This document shows positions 18,140-26,989 of a stretch of DNA of 64,000 nucleotides, piece after piece (position 1 is the first letter of the stretch; every line of letters starts with the position of its first letter). The notes beneath the pieces were generated by a model that saw only the letters and a list, made by a program, of their open reading frames with translations, did not search any database and was not told the origin of the DNA. Source of the stretch: Pannonibacter sp051860505. Its GTDB lineage: Bacteria > Pseudomonadota > Alphaproteobacteria > Rhizobiales > Stappiaceae. Both the position numbers and the translations under genes were made by a program. The DNA lies in assembly GCF_051860505.1 (NCBI RefSeq), contig NZ_JBHYDX010000002.1:124001-188000 (forward strand). The letters are read 5' to 3'.

Positions 18140-19342
18140 ATGAGCCTGATGCCGGTCGAGGACGCCAGAGCCAAACTCCTAGCTGGTGTTGAACCGCTTG
18201 GCCGCGAGCAGGTGCCGCTCAAGGCGGCCAATGGCCGTGTGCTGGCCGAGAGCCTTGCCGCACGGCGCACCCAGCCGCCCTTCCCCGCCTCTGCCATGGA
18301 CGGATATGCGCTGCGTGCCGCCGATGCCGCGTCTGCGGGGGTGGCACTCGCCATCATCGGCGAGGCACCGGCCGGCCATCACTTCGCCGGGAACGTAGGC
18401 TACGGCGAGGCTGTGCGCATTTTCACAGGTGCCCCGGTGCCTGCCGGGGCGGACGCAATCCTGATCCAAGAAAATGCCGTGAGAACCGGCGACCGGCTGA
18501 CGGTCCAGGAACCGGTGCAGCCAGGCCAGTTCGTGCGCCCGGCGGGGCTCGACTTCCGGGAAGGCGAAGTTCTTCTGCGCGCTGGCGAGAGCCTCGATTA
18601 CAAGGCCCTGGCGCTGGCTGCGGCCATGAACCACGCCGACTTGCCTGTCTGGCGCAAGCCCCTGGTGGCGATCATCGCCACTGGCGACGAGCTGGTGCCG
18701 CCGGGCTGCACACCCGGACCCGACCAGATCATCGCTTCCAACCACTGCGGCGTCGCGGCACTCGTCGAGGATTGCGGCGGTGTTCCACTTGACCTCGGTA
18801 TTGCGGCTGACGATCCCGCCGCCATCGCGCTGAAAGTCCGCGAAGGCCTTGCAGCGCAGGCGGACGTTCTCGTCACTCTCGGCGGCGCTTCCGTCGGCGA
18901 TCACGATCTGGTCCAGTCCGTACTGGGCGGCGAGGGCATGGACCTTGCGTTCTGGAAGATCGCCATGCGGCCGGGCAAGCCGCTGATGGCCGGTCACCTC
19001 GGCCGGACCAAGGTTCTGGGCCTTCCCGGAAACCCGGTCTCCAGCCTCGTCTGCGCGCTCCTGTTCCTGCGCCCGCTGTTGATGGCCCTGACGGGTCGCA
19101 CTCCGGCTCTGGGCACGACCACAGCAACGCTGACCGCCCCGCTCCCGGCAAATGACCGGCGCCAGGACTATCTGCGTGCCCGCCTCATGACCTTGCCTGA
19201 TGGCACAAGACAGGTAACGCCGTTCGACCGGCAGGACAGTTCCATGCTCGGCCTTCTGGCGGCGTCCGGAGCCCTTATCATCCGCCCGCCACATGCGCCG
19301 GCTTGCGCGGCCGGTGGGACGGTTGACGTTTTAGTAGTATAA
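18140..19342 (+). CDS. moeA: Molybdopterin molybdenumtransferase MoeA
   Basis: MoeA inserts molybdate into adenylated molybdopterin, completing the cofactor. The 400-aa protein has the expected features: PPFPASAMDGYALRAADA near residue 45, IFTGAPVPAGADAILIQE, the MoCF domain with IIATGDELVPPG, VLVTLGGASVGDHDLV, and KPLMAGHLGRTKVLGLPGNP. The start is the ATG at 18140, 22 bases after moaC. In many relatives lexA follows moeA; here the next gene is a glycosyltransferase. Confidence 0.96.
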   Translation: MSLMPVEDARAKLLAGVEPLGREQVPLKAANGRVLAESLAARRTQPPFPASAMDGYALRAADAASAGVALAIIGEAPAGHHFAGNVGYGEAVRIFTGAPVPAGADAILIQENAVRTGDRLTVQEPVQPGQFVRPAGLDFREGEVLLRAGESLDYKALALAAAMNHADLPVWRKPLVAIIATGDELVPPGCTPGPDQIIASNHCGVAALVEDCGGVPLDLGIAADDPAAIALKVREGLAAQADVLVTLGGASVGDHDLVQSVLGGEGMDLAFWKIAMRPGKPLMAGHLGRTKVLGLPGNPVSSLVCALLFLRPLLMALTGRTPALGTTTATLTAPLPANDRRQDYLRARLMTLPDGTRQVTPFDRQDSSMLGLLAASGALIIRPPHAPACAAGGTVDVLVV

Positions 19343-19492
19343 GCGCAGTTTTCAACCGGAAATATTCTAACGCCATATTCCGGTCACAGCGCAAAGTCTA
19401 TAGATCTTGCGGCGCGCCGTCACTTGACACCACAATGGTAGACTGCGTGGACACGCGCACAATATACCGCAACGTTATTTTATTGTTTGAGT

Positions 19493-20395
19493 ATGAGATT
19501 AAAAAGATCCTTTCTGAAGCGGACAAAGAACATCCGCGCCCGCCTGTTCGACTATCCACTCTCCCCACTGGAAACCGTCGAAAATGCCGTCATCCGAGAA
19601 GTGCCCGGAACGGCGATCCCACCGGTCGTCTACCAGACCTGGGAAGAGAACCTGTTCGGCAAGCGTCATCTGGCTGCCCTGCAAGCCTTCAGGGCCAACA
19701 ATCCCGATCTGTGCTTCATCCTGATGGATCGCAAGGCGCGGGATGACTACATGGCCGCGACCTGGGGCCAGCATCCGGCTTACCGGATCTACAAAGGGGC
19801 CCAGTTCGGCCCGATGCGCGCCGACATCTTCCGCTACTGTCTGCTGCATGACAGGGGCGGGTATTACTTCGACATCAACAAGGCGGTCACCCGGCCGATC
19901 CGCGCCCTTCACCCTGCACATGCAACCGCAATGCTTTCGCATGAACTGAGTGAATGCAACATCCTGCCGGACCGGGAGATCCTCGGCTTCTTCCCGCATC
20001 CGGGGCAGAACATCATCCAGTGGTCCTTCGGCTTTGCAGCCGGGCATCCGTTCCTGAAGCGCACGATCGACTGCATCTGCGACTATGCAGACACCTATGC
20101 CAACCGGGTGTTCCACAATCCGAAGTCGGCAATCCTGCAATTGACCGGACCCGGCGTCTTTACCAAAGCCGTGCGGGATTGCCTGAAGGCTGATCCAGCC
20201 CTGGCAACGTCCCTTTGCATCGTCGGTGAAAACTACGGCGGCGCGGCAGAAACCAATCTGCCTGGCTCGGAAGTCCGCTACCTGCGCCAGCCGCCCTATT
20301 TCCAGAGCCGGAACCAGCCGATCCTGATCCTGCCTGAGACAGGTTCCGACAGTTTCGCCAACAGCCCCCCGCCCGCCCAACTGCAGTTCGCCTAG
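19493..20395 (+). CDS. Glycosyltransferase with DXD motif, OCH1-like
   Basis: A 300-aa cytoplasmic-type glycosyltransferase of the DXD-containing sugar-binding (Gly_transf_sug, OCH1-like) family. Evidence is the IPPVVYQTWEENLFG entry motif (about residue 45), the central MRADIFRYCLLHDRGGYYFDI with the acidic motif, and a C-terminal HNPKSAILQLTGPGVFTKA segment. The donor and acceptor sugars are unknown. It stands alone after moeA, preceded by about 150 bases that are more AT-rich than the neighbourhood and lack a good ribosome-binding site. The ATG at 19493 is preferred to the TTG at 19487. It may be an acquired surface-polysaccharide gene. Confidence 0.8.
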   Translation: MRLKRSFLKRTKNIRARLFDYPLSPLETVENAVIREVPGTAIPPVVYQTWEENLFGKRHLAALQAFRANNPDLCFILMDRKARDDYMAATWGQHPAYRIYKGAQFGPMRADIFRYCLLHDRGGYYFDINKAVTRPIRALHPAHATAMLSHELSECNILPDREILGFFPHPGQNIIQWSFGFAAGHPFLKRTIDCICDYADTYANRVFHNPKSAILQLTGPGVFTKAVRDCLKADPALATSLCIVGENYGGAAETNLPGSEVRYLRQPPYFQSRNQPILILPETGSDSFANSPPPAQLQFA

Positions 20396-20400
20396 CACCT

Positions 20401-20476
20401 GCAGGCGGGGAGACCGGGCAGGCTGGGAGACCGGGAGGCAGGGAGACTGGGCAGGCTGGGAAATTGGGCAGGCTGG
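20401..20476. repeat. 17-bp imperfect tandem repeat
   Basis: About four and a half copies of a roughly 17-base unit, GCAGGCTGGGAGACCGG with small changes, follow the glycosyltransferase stop directly: 20401-20417, 20418-20434, 20435-20450 (one base shorter), 20451-20467 and a partial copy to 20476. The run is intergenic and likely to vary in copy number between strains. Confidence 0.85.
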
Positions 20477-20547
20477 CACCTGACCCTTCATTTCATTTCC
20501 ATGGACTTTATTTCGAATGAAATAAGATCATTTCTTATGACATAAAA

Positions 20548-22650
20548 TCAGATCGCCTTCCGGATCCACACCGCCGTGTCATGGTACGCAGCACCGCCAT
20601 AAGGAGCGACCGGATCGGCACCGGTCAATGTATTGATCCCGCACCCTGTCTCGAAGGCGGAGTTGGGCCACAACCCTTCGGAGATCACCGTCCCCTGCAC
20701 CAGCCCCTCGATCACCCGGGCATGCAGCACGACCTCGCCCCGCGCATTGCCCATCACCACCTTGTCGCCGTCGGCCACGCCGGCCTGTGCGGCATCCATC
20801 GCCGTCAGCCAGACTTCGGGCCGTCCGCCTTCCTTCTTCACCGAGCCAGGTGTCTCGGAGAAAGTGGAGTTAAGGAACGAGCGTGCCGGTGCCGTCACGA
20901 GGCGGAACGGGTGTTCGACATCGGCCCGCTCGACCGCATCCCAGTAGTCGGGCAGTTCCGGCATGGTGGCCACTGGTCCGAGCGCCTTGCCGTCCTCGGG
21001 CCGGTTGGGGGCCAGCGTCTCAGCCCAGTCGACGCGGAAATGGAACTTGCCGTCCGCATGGCCGAAGCCGGTGAGAAAATGCGCCTGCTCGAAGCCGGGC
21101 TGCATGTCCTTCCAGCGGCCGGCCTCCAGGTCGGCGAGCGTGCCATAGCCGGAGTTGACCAGCATCCAGTCGACATGCTCGCGCGCGCTCATGTGGAAGC
21201 CGGGATGGTCCTTCGCCCCGAGCCGGCGGGCCAGTTGGTTGATGACGAACAGGTTCTCGCGCGCCTCACCCGGCGCCTCGGTCAGCTTCGGACCGAAGAT
21301 CAGATACTGGTGGCCGCCGCCCTTGTAGATGTCGTCATGCTCGAGGAACTGCGTCGCCGGCAGCACGATGTCGGCATGGCGCGCGGTATCCGTCATGAAC
21401 TGCTCATGCACGACGGTGAAGAGATCCTCGCGGGCAAAGCCGGCGACCACCTTGCGCTGTTCGGGGGCGACGGAGACCGGATTGGTGTTCTGGATCAGCA
21501 TGGCCGTCACCGGCGGGCCTCCGGCCAGCGCCGTGCGATCGCCGGTCAACACCCGGCCGACGAGGCTCTGGTCGAGGAGGCGCGTTGCCGTCTTCAGCTC
21601 CGGGGCCTCCACCATCGCCTTGTTGAGCTGGTAGATCGCGCCGTTGTTGTGGAAAGCGCCGCCGCCCTCATATTGCCAGCAGCCGGTTACCGCAGCGATG
21701 CTGGCGGCCGCATGCATGGACACAGCGCCGTTGCGCGTGCGGGTGAAGCCGTAGCCGAGGCGGAAGAAGGTCTTCTTCACGTGGCCGATCATGTGGGCAA
21801 GGCTGACGATATCTGCCGCCGGGACGCCGCAAATGGTCTCTGCCCATTCCGGCGTACGGCTCGCCAGATGCGCCTCGAGGGCGTCCGGGCAATCGGTGTA
21901 GCGGGCGAGATACGCCCGGTCGGCAAGACCATCACGGAAGAGCACATGCATGATGGCACAGGCGAGCGCCGCGTCGCTGCCAGGCTTGACGATCACGCCC
22001 ACATCCGCCTGCTTCATCGTTTCGGTGCGATAGACATCGACGACGATGATCCGCGCGCCGCGCTGCTTGCGGGCGGCAATCGCGTGGGTCATGACGTTGA
22101 CCTGCGTCGCCACCGCATTGGTGCCCCAGATGACCACCTGGTCGGCGCGGGCGATCTCGCGCGGATCGGGCCCCGACAGCCGCCCCGTGCCGGCGACATA
22201 GCCGGTCCAGGCCATGTTGGTGCAGAAACTGTCGAACTGGCGCGAGGTACCCTTGGCGTGGCGGAACCGATGGATGGCGTCGCGCTGCACCAGGCCCATG
22301 GTCCCGGCATAGTGATAGGGCCAGATGGTCTCGGCACCAAAGCGGGCCTCGGCCTCGAGGAACTTCTCGGCAATGAGATCGAGCGCCGCGTCCCAGGAGA
22401 TCGGCTCGAAGCGCCCCTCGCCCTTGGATCCAACGCGCCGGAGCGGCTGGGTCAGCCTGTCGGGATGATAGAGCCGCTCGGTGTAGCGGGCCACCTTGGC
22501 GCAGATGACGCCGGCCGTGTAGTCATTGTCCGGCGCCCCGCGCAAACGGCCGATCCGCCCCTCCGCCGTCACCTCCACCTCGAGCGCACAGGTCGAGGGA
22601 CAGTCGTGCGGGCAGGCGGAAAAGGCAGTGATCGTGGCGGGCTTGTTCAT
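20548..22650 (-). CDS. Molybdopterin-dependent oxidoreductase, [4Fe-4S]-containing
   Basis: A 700-aa member of the DMSO reductase/formate dehydrogenase superfamily. The N-terminus has a [4Fe-4S] motif: ACPHDCPSTC supplies three cysteines spaced CX3CX3C and GVICAKVARY the fourth (residues 9-45). Molybdopterin-binding regions follow (WGTNAVATQVNVMTHAI, KPGSDAALACAIMH), then a C-terminal molydopterin-dinucleotide-binding barrel (about 585-695). No twin-arginine signal is present, so it should be cytoplasmic. No electron-transfer subunit or chaperone gene is next to it and the substrate is unknown. moaC and moeA are 1-3 kb away on the other strand. The start at MNKPATITAF is chosen because 72 upstream residues look non-coding. 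Confidence 0.88.
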   Translation of the reverse strand: MNKPATITAFSACPHDCPSTCALEVEVTAEGRIGRLRGAPDNDYTAGVICAKVARYTERLYHPDRLTQPLRRVGSKGEGRFEPISWDAALDLIAEKFLEAEARFGAETIWPYHYAGTMGLVQRDAIHRFRHAKGTSRQFDSFCTNMAWTGYVAGTGRLSGPDPREIARADQVVIWGTNAVATQVNVMTHAIAARKQRGARIIVVDVYRTETMKQADVGVIVKPGSDAALACAIMHVLFRDGLADRAYLARYTDCPDALEAHLASRTPEWAETICGVPAADIVSLAHMIGHVKKTFFRLGYGFTRTRNGAVSMHAAASIAAVTGCWQYEGGGAFHNNGAIYQLNKAMVEAPELKTATRLLDQSLVGRVLTGDRTALAGGPPVTAMLIQNTNPVSVAPEQRKVVAGFAREDLFTVVHEQFMTDTARHADIVLPATQFLEHDDIYKGGGHQYLIFGPKLTEAPGEARENLFVINQLARRLGAKDHPGFHMSAREHVDWMLVNSGYGTLADLEAGRWKDMQPGFEQAHFLTGFGHADGKFHFRVDWAETLAPNRPEDGKALGPVATMPELPDYWDAVERADVEHPFRLVTAPARSFLNSTFSETPGSVKKEGGRPEVWLTAMDAAQAGVADGDKVVMGNARGEVVLHARVIEGLVQGTVISEGLWPNSAFETGCGINTLTGADPVAPYGGAAYHDTAVWIRKAI

Positions 22651-22797
22651 GAAACACTCGCTGGCTGGTGCCTGAGCGGACGAAAGCTCCGATAAGGCGA
22701 CGTTGATCGAGGTTTCAGACCTTGCGCTGGCGAAGTCAAGCAACAGCCCGCGCAAAATCGGGGTGCCAGTTTGGCCCCTTCTCCCGGACATGAAAAA

Positions 22798-22821
22798 AGC
22801 CGGCCCCTCGCGGAGCCGGCT
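22798..22821 (-). terminator. Distal terminator hairpin of ndk (element-flanking)
   Basis: A 24-nt stem-loop with arms AGCCGGC/GCCGGCT; on the minus strand it is followed by TTTTTT. It is nearly identical to the hairpin at 23005-23028 (one base differs). The two flank the 183-bp repeat exactly. Confidence 0.75.
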
Positions 22822-23004
22822 CAGACTGCTGACAAACCTCGACCTCACCGAAGTCATCCCGGCCAAGCGCAGCGCCGAGCCGGGACCGGAGAGCCGAGGC
22901 CCCTATAATTCAATGAATTAAGCCCGAAGAGACCTTGGCTCTCCGGTCCCGGATCTCCGCTTCGCTGCGTCCAGGATGACGATAGAGGGTTTGTCATCAA
23001 CCTC
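22822..23004. repeat. 183-bp palindromic intergenic element, copy 1
   Basis: This element begins CAGACTGCTGACAA and ends GTCATCAACCTC. Its interior is a long imperfect inverted repeat: GTCATCCCGGCCAAGCG... and CCGGGACCGGAGAG are answered by CTCTCCGGTCCCGG and ...GGATGAC around a short AT-rich centre (CTATAATTCAATGA). A second copy of identical length lies at 28278-28460, differing at only about a dozen positions. It has no open reading frame of its own and resembles a MITE-like or REP-like element. Confidence 0.85.
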
Positions 23005-23028
23005 AGCCGGCCCCTTGCGGAGCCGGCT
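23005..23028 (-). terminator. Proximal hairpin after ndk (element-flanking)
   Basis: A 24-nt stem-loop, AGCCGGCCCC...GCCGGCT, about 27 bases past the ndk stop. Unlike its twin at 22798-22821 it has no U-run on the minus strand, as if the repeat element had separated the hairpin from it. Confidence 0.6.
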
Positions 23029-23054
23029 CTTGTCACTGCGTGACGGTCAGTTGA

Positions 23055-23477
23055 TCAGCCGACGATCTCGTTGCCGGCGAACCAGAACGCGATTTCTTCG
23101 GCAGCGGTTTCCGGAGCATCCGAACCGTGAACCGAGTTTTCGCCGATCGACAGGGCGAACAGCTTGCGGATGGTGCCTTCTTCGGCGTTGGCCGGGTTGG
23201 TCGCGCCCATGACTTCACGGTTCTTCAGAACAGCGTTTTCGCCTTCCAGAACCTGGACAACGGTCGGGCCGGAGGACATGAACTCGGTCAGTTCGCCGAA
23301 GAACGGGCGGTCCTTGTGGACGGCGTAGAAGGCTTCAGCCTGGCGCTGGCTCATCCAGACGCGCTTGGAAGCGACGACGCGCAGGCCAGCTTCCTCGAGC
23401 TTGGCGATGATGGCACCGGTCAGGTTGCGCTTGGTTGCATCCGGCTTGATCATGGAGAAGGTGCGTTCAATGGCCAT
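23055..23477 (-). CDS. ndk: Nucleoside diphosphate kinase
   Basis: Ndk balances nucleoside triphosphate pools by phosphate transfer through a phospho-histidine. The 140-aa protein begins AIERTFSMIKPDATKRNL and carries the active-site region IRKLFALSIGENSVHGSDAP with the catalytic His followed by the SD motif. The length is normal for the family. It is monocistronic, with a strong hairpin arrangement downstream that surrounds an inserted repeat. Confidence 0.97.
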   Translation of the reverse strand: MAIERTFSMIKPDATKRNLTGAIIAKLEEAGLRVVASKRVWMSQRQAEAFYAVHKDRPFFGELTEFMSSGPTVVQVLEGENAVLKNREVMGATNPANAEEGTIRKLFALSIGENSVHGSDAPETAAEEIAFWFAGNEIVG

Positions 23478-23707
23478 GGGTCATCTTTCCTGAAAGTGTC
23501 AAATCCGCTTGAAAAGCGGCGGGCAGCTTATGGCCCGAGCATATTGCCCCAGGCCGGAAACTCGCGCGTTCCTATAGCTTTGCCCAGCACGCCCTGCAAG
23601 AGCCCGTGGAGATTTCTCGCCACACCTTGGCAACTCCGTGCAGGGAACAGCCAAAGTCCTGTGCGAGATGCTTGCAAACGCTGCAAAGCTCCCCCAAAGA
23701 TCCGCCC

Positions 23708-25579
23708 ATGCTTCAAATCAATGACCTCACCTATCGCATCGCCGGCCGCCTTCTGATTGACGGCGCAAGCGTTATCCTCCCAGCCCGCACCAAGACCGGT
23801 CTTGTCGGGCGCAATGGCGCTGGAAAGTCGACGCTGTTCAAGCTGATCACCGGCGACCTGACGTCGGAATCCGGCTCGATCAGCATTCCCAAATCATCCC
23901 GCATCGGCCAGGTCGCCCAGGAAGCGCCGGGCACGGAGCAAAGCCTGATCGAGGTCGTTCTGGCCGCCGACACAGAACGCGCTGCCCTGCTGGCGGAAGC
24001 CGACACGGCCACCGATCCGAACCGCATCGCCGCCATCCACACGCGCCTTGCCGATATTTCCGCCCATACGGCCGAGGCCCGCGCGTCCTCGATCCTGTTC
24101 GGTCTGGGTTTTGATGCCGAAGCACAGCGCCGGCCCTGTTCCGCCTTCTCTGGCGGCTGGCGCATGCGCGTGGCCCTCGCCGCCGTGCTGTTTTCCGAGC
24201 CGGACCTGCTGCTGCTTGATGAACCGACCAACTACCTCGACCTGGAAGGCACGCTGTGGCTGGAGACCTATATCGCCCGTTATCCGCATCAGGTTCTCCT
24301 CATTTCGCATGACCGCGAACTGCTCAACAAGGCGGTGGATTCCATCGTCCATCTCGACCGTGGCAAGCTGACCTTCTATCGCGGCGGCTATGACAGTTTC
24401 GACCGGCAGCGGCGCGAGACCATGATCCTGCAGCAGAAGGCCAAGGAAAAGCAGGACACGCAGCGCAAGCACATGCAGGCCTTCGTCGACCGCTTCCGCG
24501 CCAAAGCCTCCAAGGCCCGCCAGGCCCAGTCGCGCCTGAAGATGCTGGAGCGCATGGACACGATCGTGCCGCTCACCGAGGAAAGCGCCAAGCCGATCCA
24601 TTTTCCCGCGCCCCAGGGCCGGCTCGCCCCGCCAATCCTGAAGCTGGAAAATGTTTCGGTCGGCTATGACGAGCGCGTTGTCCTGTCACGCCTGACCCTC
24701 AACATCGACACCGATGACCGCATCGCTTTGCTCGGCTCCAACGGCAACGGCAAGTCCACCTTCGCCAAGCTCATTTCCGAGCGTCTTGCCCCGAAGGGCG
24801 GCGAGATCACGCGCGCGTCCAAGCTGAAGATCGCCTTCTTCGCCCAGCATCAGCTCGATGAGCTGCGCCCGGCCGAAAGCGCGGTCGCCCATGTCCGTTC
24901 GCTGATGCCGCAGGCCGCGGAGGCGCAGGTCCGCGCCCGGGTTGCCCGGTTCGGGCTGCCGACAGACCGCATGGAGACGCCGGCGAAGGACCTGTCCGGC
25001 GGCGAGAAGGCCCGGCTGTTGCTCGGTCTTGCCACCTTCGATGGTCCCAATCTCATCATCCTCGACGAGCCGACCAACCACCTCGACATCGACAGCCGCG
25101 AAGCGCTCGTCCAGGCCCTGAACGAGTTCGAGGGCGCCGTGGTGCTGATCTCGCACGACCGCCATCTGGTGGAAGCCTGCGCCGATCAGCTCTGGCTCGT
25201 GGCCGACGGGGGCGTGAAGAACTTCGACGGCGACATGGAAGATTACCGCCGCTACATCCTGCAAGGCCCGGATGCCGTCCGAAAGGCCCGCGAAGAAGAA
25301 GCCCGCGCCGCCAACGCCCAGGAAAAGCGCCGCGAGGCGGCCGTCAGGCGGGCCCAGAACGCACCCTTGCGCAAGAAACTGGAAGCTGCAGAAGCCGAGA
25401 TGGCCCGGCTTCAGGACAAGATCGCCAAGATCGATGCCATGATGGCCGATCCTGACTTCTTCACCCGTGATCCCGAACGGGCCTCCAAATTCGCCAAGGA
25501 ACGCGCCTTCTGCGAAAAGAAGCTGACGTCCACCGAGGAGGACTGGCTGGCCCTGTCATCTGAACTGGAGGCAGGGTGA
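23708..25579 (+). CDS. ABC-F family ATP-binding protein
   Basis: A 623-aa soluble protein with two ABC ATPase domains and no membrane segment, the ABC-F layout of ribosome-associated factors. Domain 1 (about residues 1-240) has Walker A GRNGAGKST, signature AFSGGWRMRVALA and Walker B LLLLDEPTNYLD. A charged linker of about 80 residues (KEKQDTQRKHMQAFVDRFRAKA) is the typical tether. Domain 2 has GSNGNGKST, LSGGEKARLLL and LIILDEPTNHLD. The C-terminal coiled coil (about 540-620) makes it YheS/Uup-like rather than EttA-like. The ATG at 23708 directly precedes the first strand. Confidence 0.93.
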   Translation: MLQINDLTYRIAGRLLIDGASVILPARTKTGLVGRNGAGKSTLFKLITGDLTSESGSISIPKSSRIGQVAQEAPGTEQSLIEVVLAADTERAALLAEADTATDPNRIAAIHTRLADISAHTAEARASSILFGLGFDAEAQRRPCSAFSGGWRMRVALAAVLFSEPDLLLLDEPTNYLDLEGTLWLETYIARYPHQVLLISHDRELLNKAVDSIVHLDRGKLTFYRGGYDSFDRQRRETMILQQKAKEKQDTQRKHMQAFVDRFRAKASKARQAQSRLKMLERMDTIVPLTEESAKPIHFPAPQGRLAPPILKLENVSVGYDERVVLSRLTLNIDTDDRIALLGSNGNGKSTFAKLISERLAPKGGEITRASKLKIAFFAQHQLDELRPAESAVAHVRSLMPQAAEAQVRARVARFGLPTDRMETPAKDLSGGEKARLLLGLATFDGPNLIILDEPTNHLDIDSREALVQALNEFEGAVVLISHDRHLVEACADQLWLVADGGVKNFDGDMEDYRRYILQGPDAVRKAREEEARAANAQEKRREAAVRRAQNAPLRKKLEAAEAEMARLQDKIAKIDAMMADPDFFTRDPERASKFAKERAFCEKKLTSTEEDWLALSSELEAG

Positions 25580-25652
25580 ATTGATGGCGTATCGCGTTTG
25601 AGATACAGTCGGCAACGACCAGATGCGCGGCTATCAGCCCAGGAGACTTTTC

Positions 25653-25955
25653 ATGACCTCCAAGACCGGCATGCTGCATGTCCGGATCGAAGACGAGACG
25701 AAGGCACGTGCCGCAGCCGCACTGGATGGCACCGGGCTGTCCCTGTCGGATGCGGTGCGGATCCTCGTGACCCGGATCGCTCAGGACGGCGTCCTGCCCC
25801 CGGGGCTGTTGCTTGACACAGAAGCCCATGACGCCTGGTTCAGGGACAAGGTCGCCGAGGCGCTGAATGACCTTTCAACCCCCGTGTCGCACGAGGATGT
25901 CATGGCGGCGGCAGACCGGCGGATTGCACGCGGCCGAATTGACAGCGGCATCTGA
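25653..25955 (+). CDS. RelB/DinJ-type antitoxin
   Basis: A 100-aa protein with an N-terminal ribbon-helix-helix of the RelB/DinJ kind (MLHVRIEDETKARAAAALDGTGLSLSDAVRI written in two parts: MLHVRIEDETKARAAAAL then DGTGLSLSDAVRI). The more acidic C-terminal tail is the toxin-binding part. It would bind its own promoter and neutralise the toxin encoded 11 bases downstream. The start is the ATG at 25653, eight bases after AGGAG. The partner toxin frame is broken, so this may be an orphaned antitoxin. Confidence 0.85.
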   Translation: MTSKTGMLHVRIEDETKARAAAALDGTGLSLSDAVRILVTRIAQDGVLPPGLLLDTEAHDAWFRDKVAEALNDLSTPVSHEDVMAAADRRIARGRIDSGI

Positions 25956-25966
25956 GGGGCTCTGCG

Positions 25967-26239
25967 GTGCGGCTAGCGTGGCACCCATTGGCAGCGCAGG
26001 ACTTTCTTGCGATCATTGACTACATCGCGGCGGACAATCCGGCCGCCGCGACGGCGTTCAAGCAAGATGTGGAAGCCCGCGTCGCAACACTGACGCGTCA
26101 TCCTGACCTCGACCGCCCGGGCCGTGTCGCGACAACACGAGAACTGGTCGTTCGCTAGACCTATATCGTTGTCTACACTGAACGGGCCGGTTCGGTCCTC
26201 ATCCTGCGCCTGCTTCATGGCGCCCGGCAATGGCCCTGA
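25967..26239 (+). pseudogene. RelE/ParE-family toxin interrupted by an in-frame TAG
   Basis: The frame starts at GTG 25967, with GAGGGG seven bases upstream, and reads VRLAWHPLAAQDFLAIIDYI, a classic ParE/RelE N-terminus. At codon 64 (26156-26158) a TAG stops it after TTRELVVR. The same frame then continues for the missing C-terminus, TYIVVYTERAGSVLILRLLHG followed by ARQWP and a TGA at 26237-26239. The downstream part is the conserved last strands with the catalytic-region Arg and His, so a single base change explains the break. Without readthrough the product lacks the final strands and is probably inactive. Confidence 0.85.
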
Positions 26240-26272
26240 GCCTGCCTGTCACCACCACCCGAAAGCCTGTCC

Positions 26273-26977
26273 ATGCCGCTGCCGCAGTCTCCCGCCGTGA
26301 TCGCCTTCGATGCCGATGACACGCTCTGGCACAACGAAAGCTTCTTCAAGCTGACGGAAGCCCGTTTCGCCGGGCTGCTCGCGCCCTACTGCGAGAAGAA
26401 CCGCATCGAGGAACGGCTGGTGGCGGCCGAACGGCGCAACGTCCACCACTATGGCTACGGCATCAAGGGCTTCATCCTGTCGATGATCGAAACCGCGATC
26501 GAGGTCACCGACGGCAAGGTGCCGGCGACGGTGATCGGCGAGATCCTGACGGCGGGCCAGGAGATGCTGGGCCACCCGGTCGAGCCGCTCGACGGCGTGC
26601 GCGAGGCGCTTTCCGCCATCAATGGCATTGCCCCGCTGATCCTCATCACCAAGGGCGACCTGTTCGACCAGGAACGCAAGATCGCCGCCTCGGGCCTGCA
26701 GAAGCACTTCACCGCCGTTGACGTGGTCAGCGAGAAGAGCCCAGAGGTCTACGCCCGGATCTTTGCCCGTTACACCGACGACATGTCCAAGGTGGTCATG
26801 ATCGGCAACTCGGTGCGCTCCGACATCCTGCCCGTCCTTGAATTGGGAGCGACAGCCATTCACGTGCCCTACCCGCTGCTCTGGGCGCTGGAAGCGGCCG
26901 ACTTCCCGCAAGACCATCCGAGAGCGTTCCAGCTCAAGAGCCTCGCCGAGCTGCCGGCGCTGTTCGGGCGGGCCTGA
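26273..26977 (+). CDS. HAD family hydrolase
   Basis: A 234-aa haloacid-dehalogenase-like phosphatase, cytoplasmic. Motif I is IAFDADDTLWHNE (nucleophile Asp and the second Asp), motif II PLILITKGD, motif III a Lys in VVSEKSPEVY, and motif IV VVMIGNSVRSDILPVLELGA. A helical cap lies between motifs I and II (residues about 20-95). The physiological substrate is unknown. It is not evidently linked to the toxin-antitoxin pair upstream or the dehydrogenase that converges on it. Confidence 0.88.
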   Translation: MPLPQSPAVIAFDADDTLWHNESFFKLTEARFAGLLAPYCEKNRIEERLVAAERRNVHHYGYGIKGFILSMIETAIEVTDGKVPATVIGEILTAGQEMLGHPVEPLDGVREALSAINGIAPLILITKGDLFDQERKIAASGLQKHFTAVDVVSEKSPEVYARIFARYTDDMSKVVMIGNSVRSDILPVLELGATAIHVPYPLLWALEAADFPQDHPRAFQLKSLAELPALFGRA

Positions 26978-26989
26978 GAGCCGCCTGCA

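Noticed and set aside
15991..18357. A 788-codon antisense frame across trpD, trpC, moaC and moeA
   Set aside because: It overlaps four unmistakable genes and has the composition of an antisense shadow.
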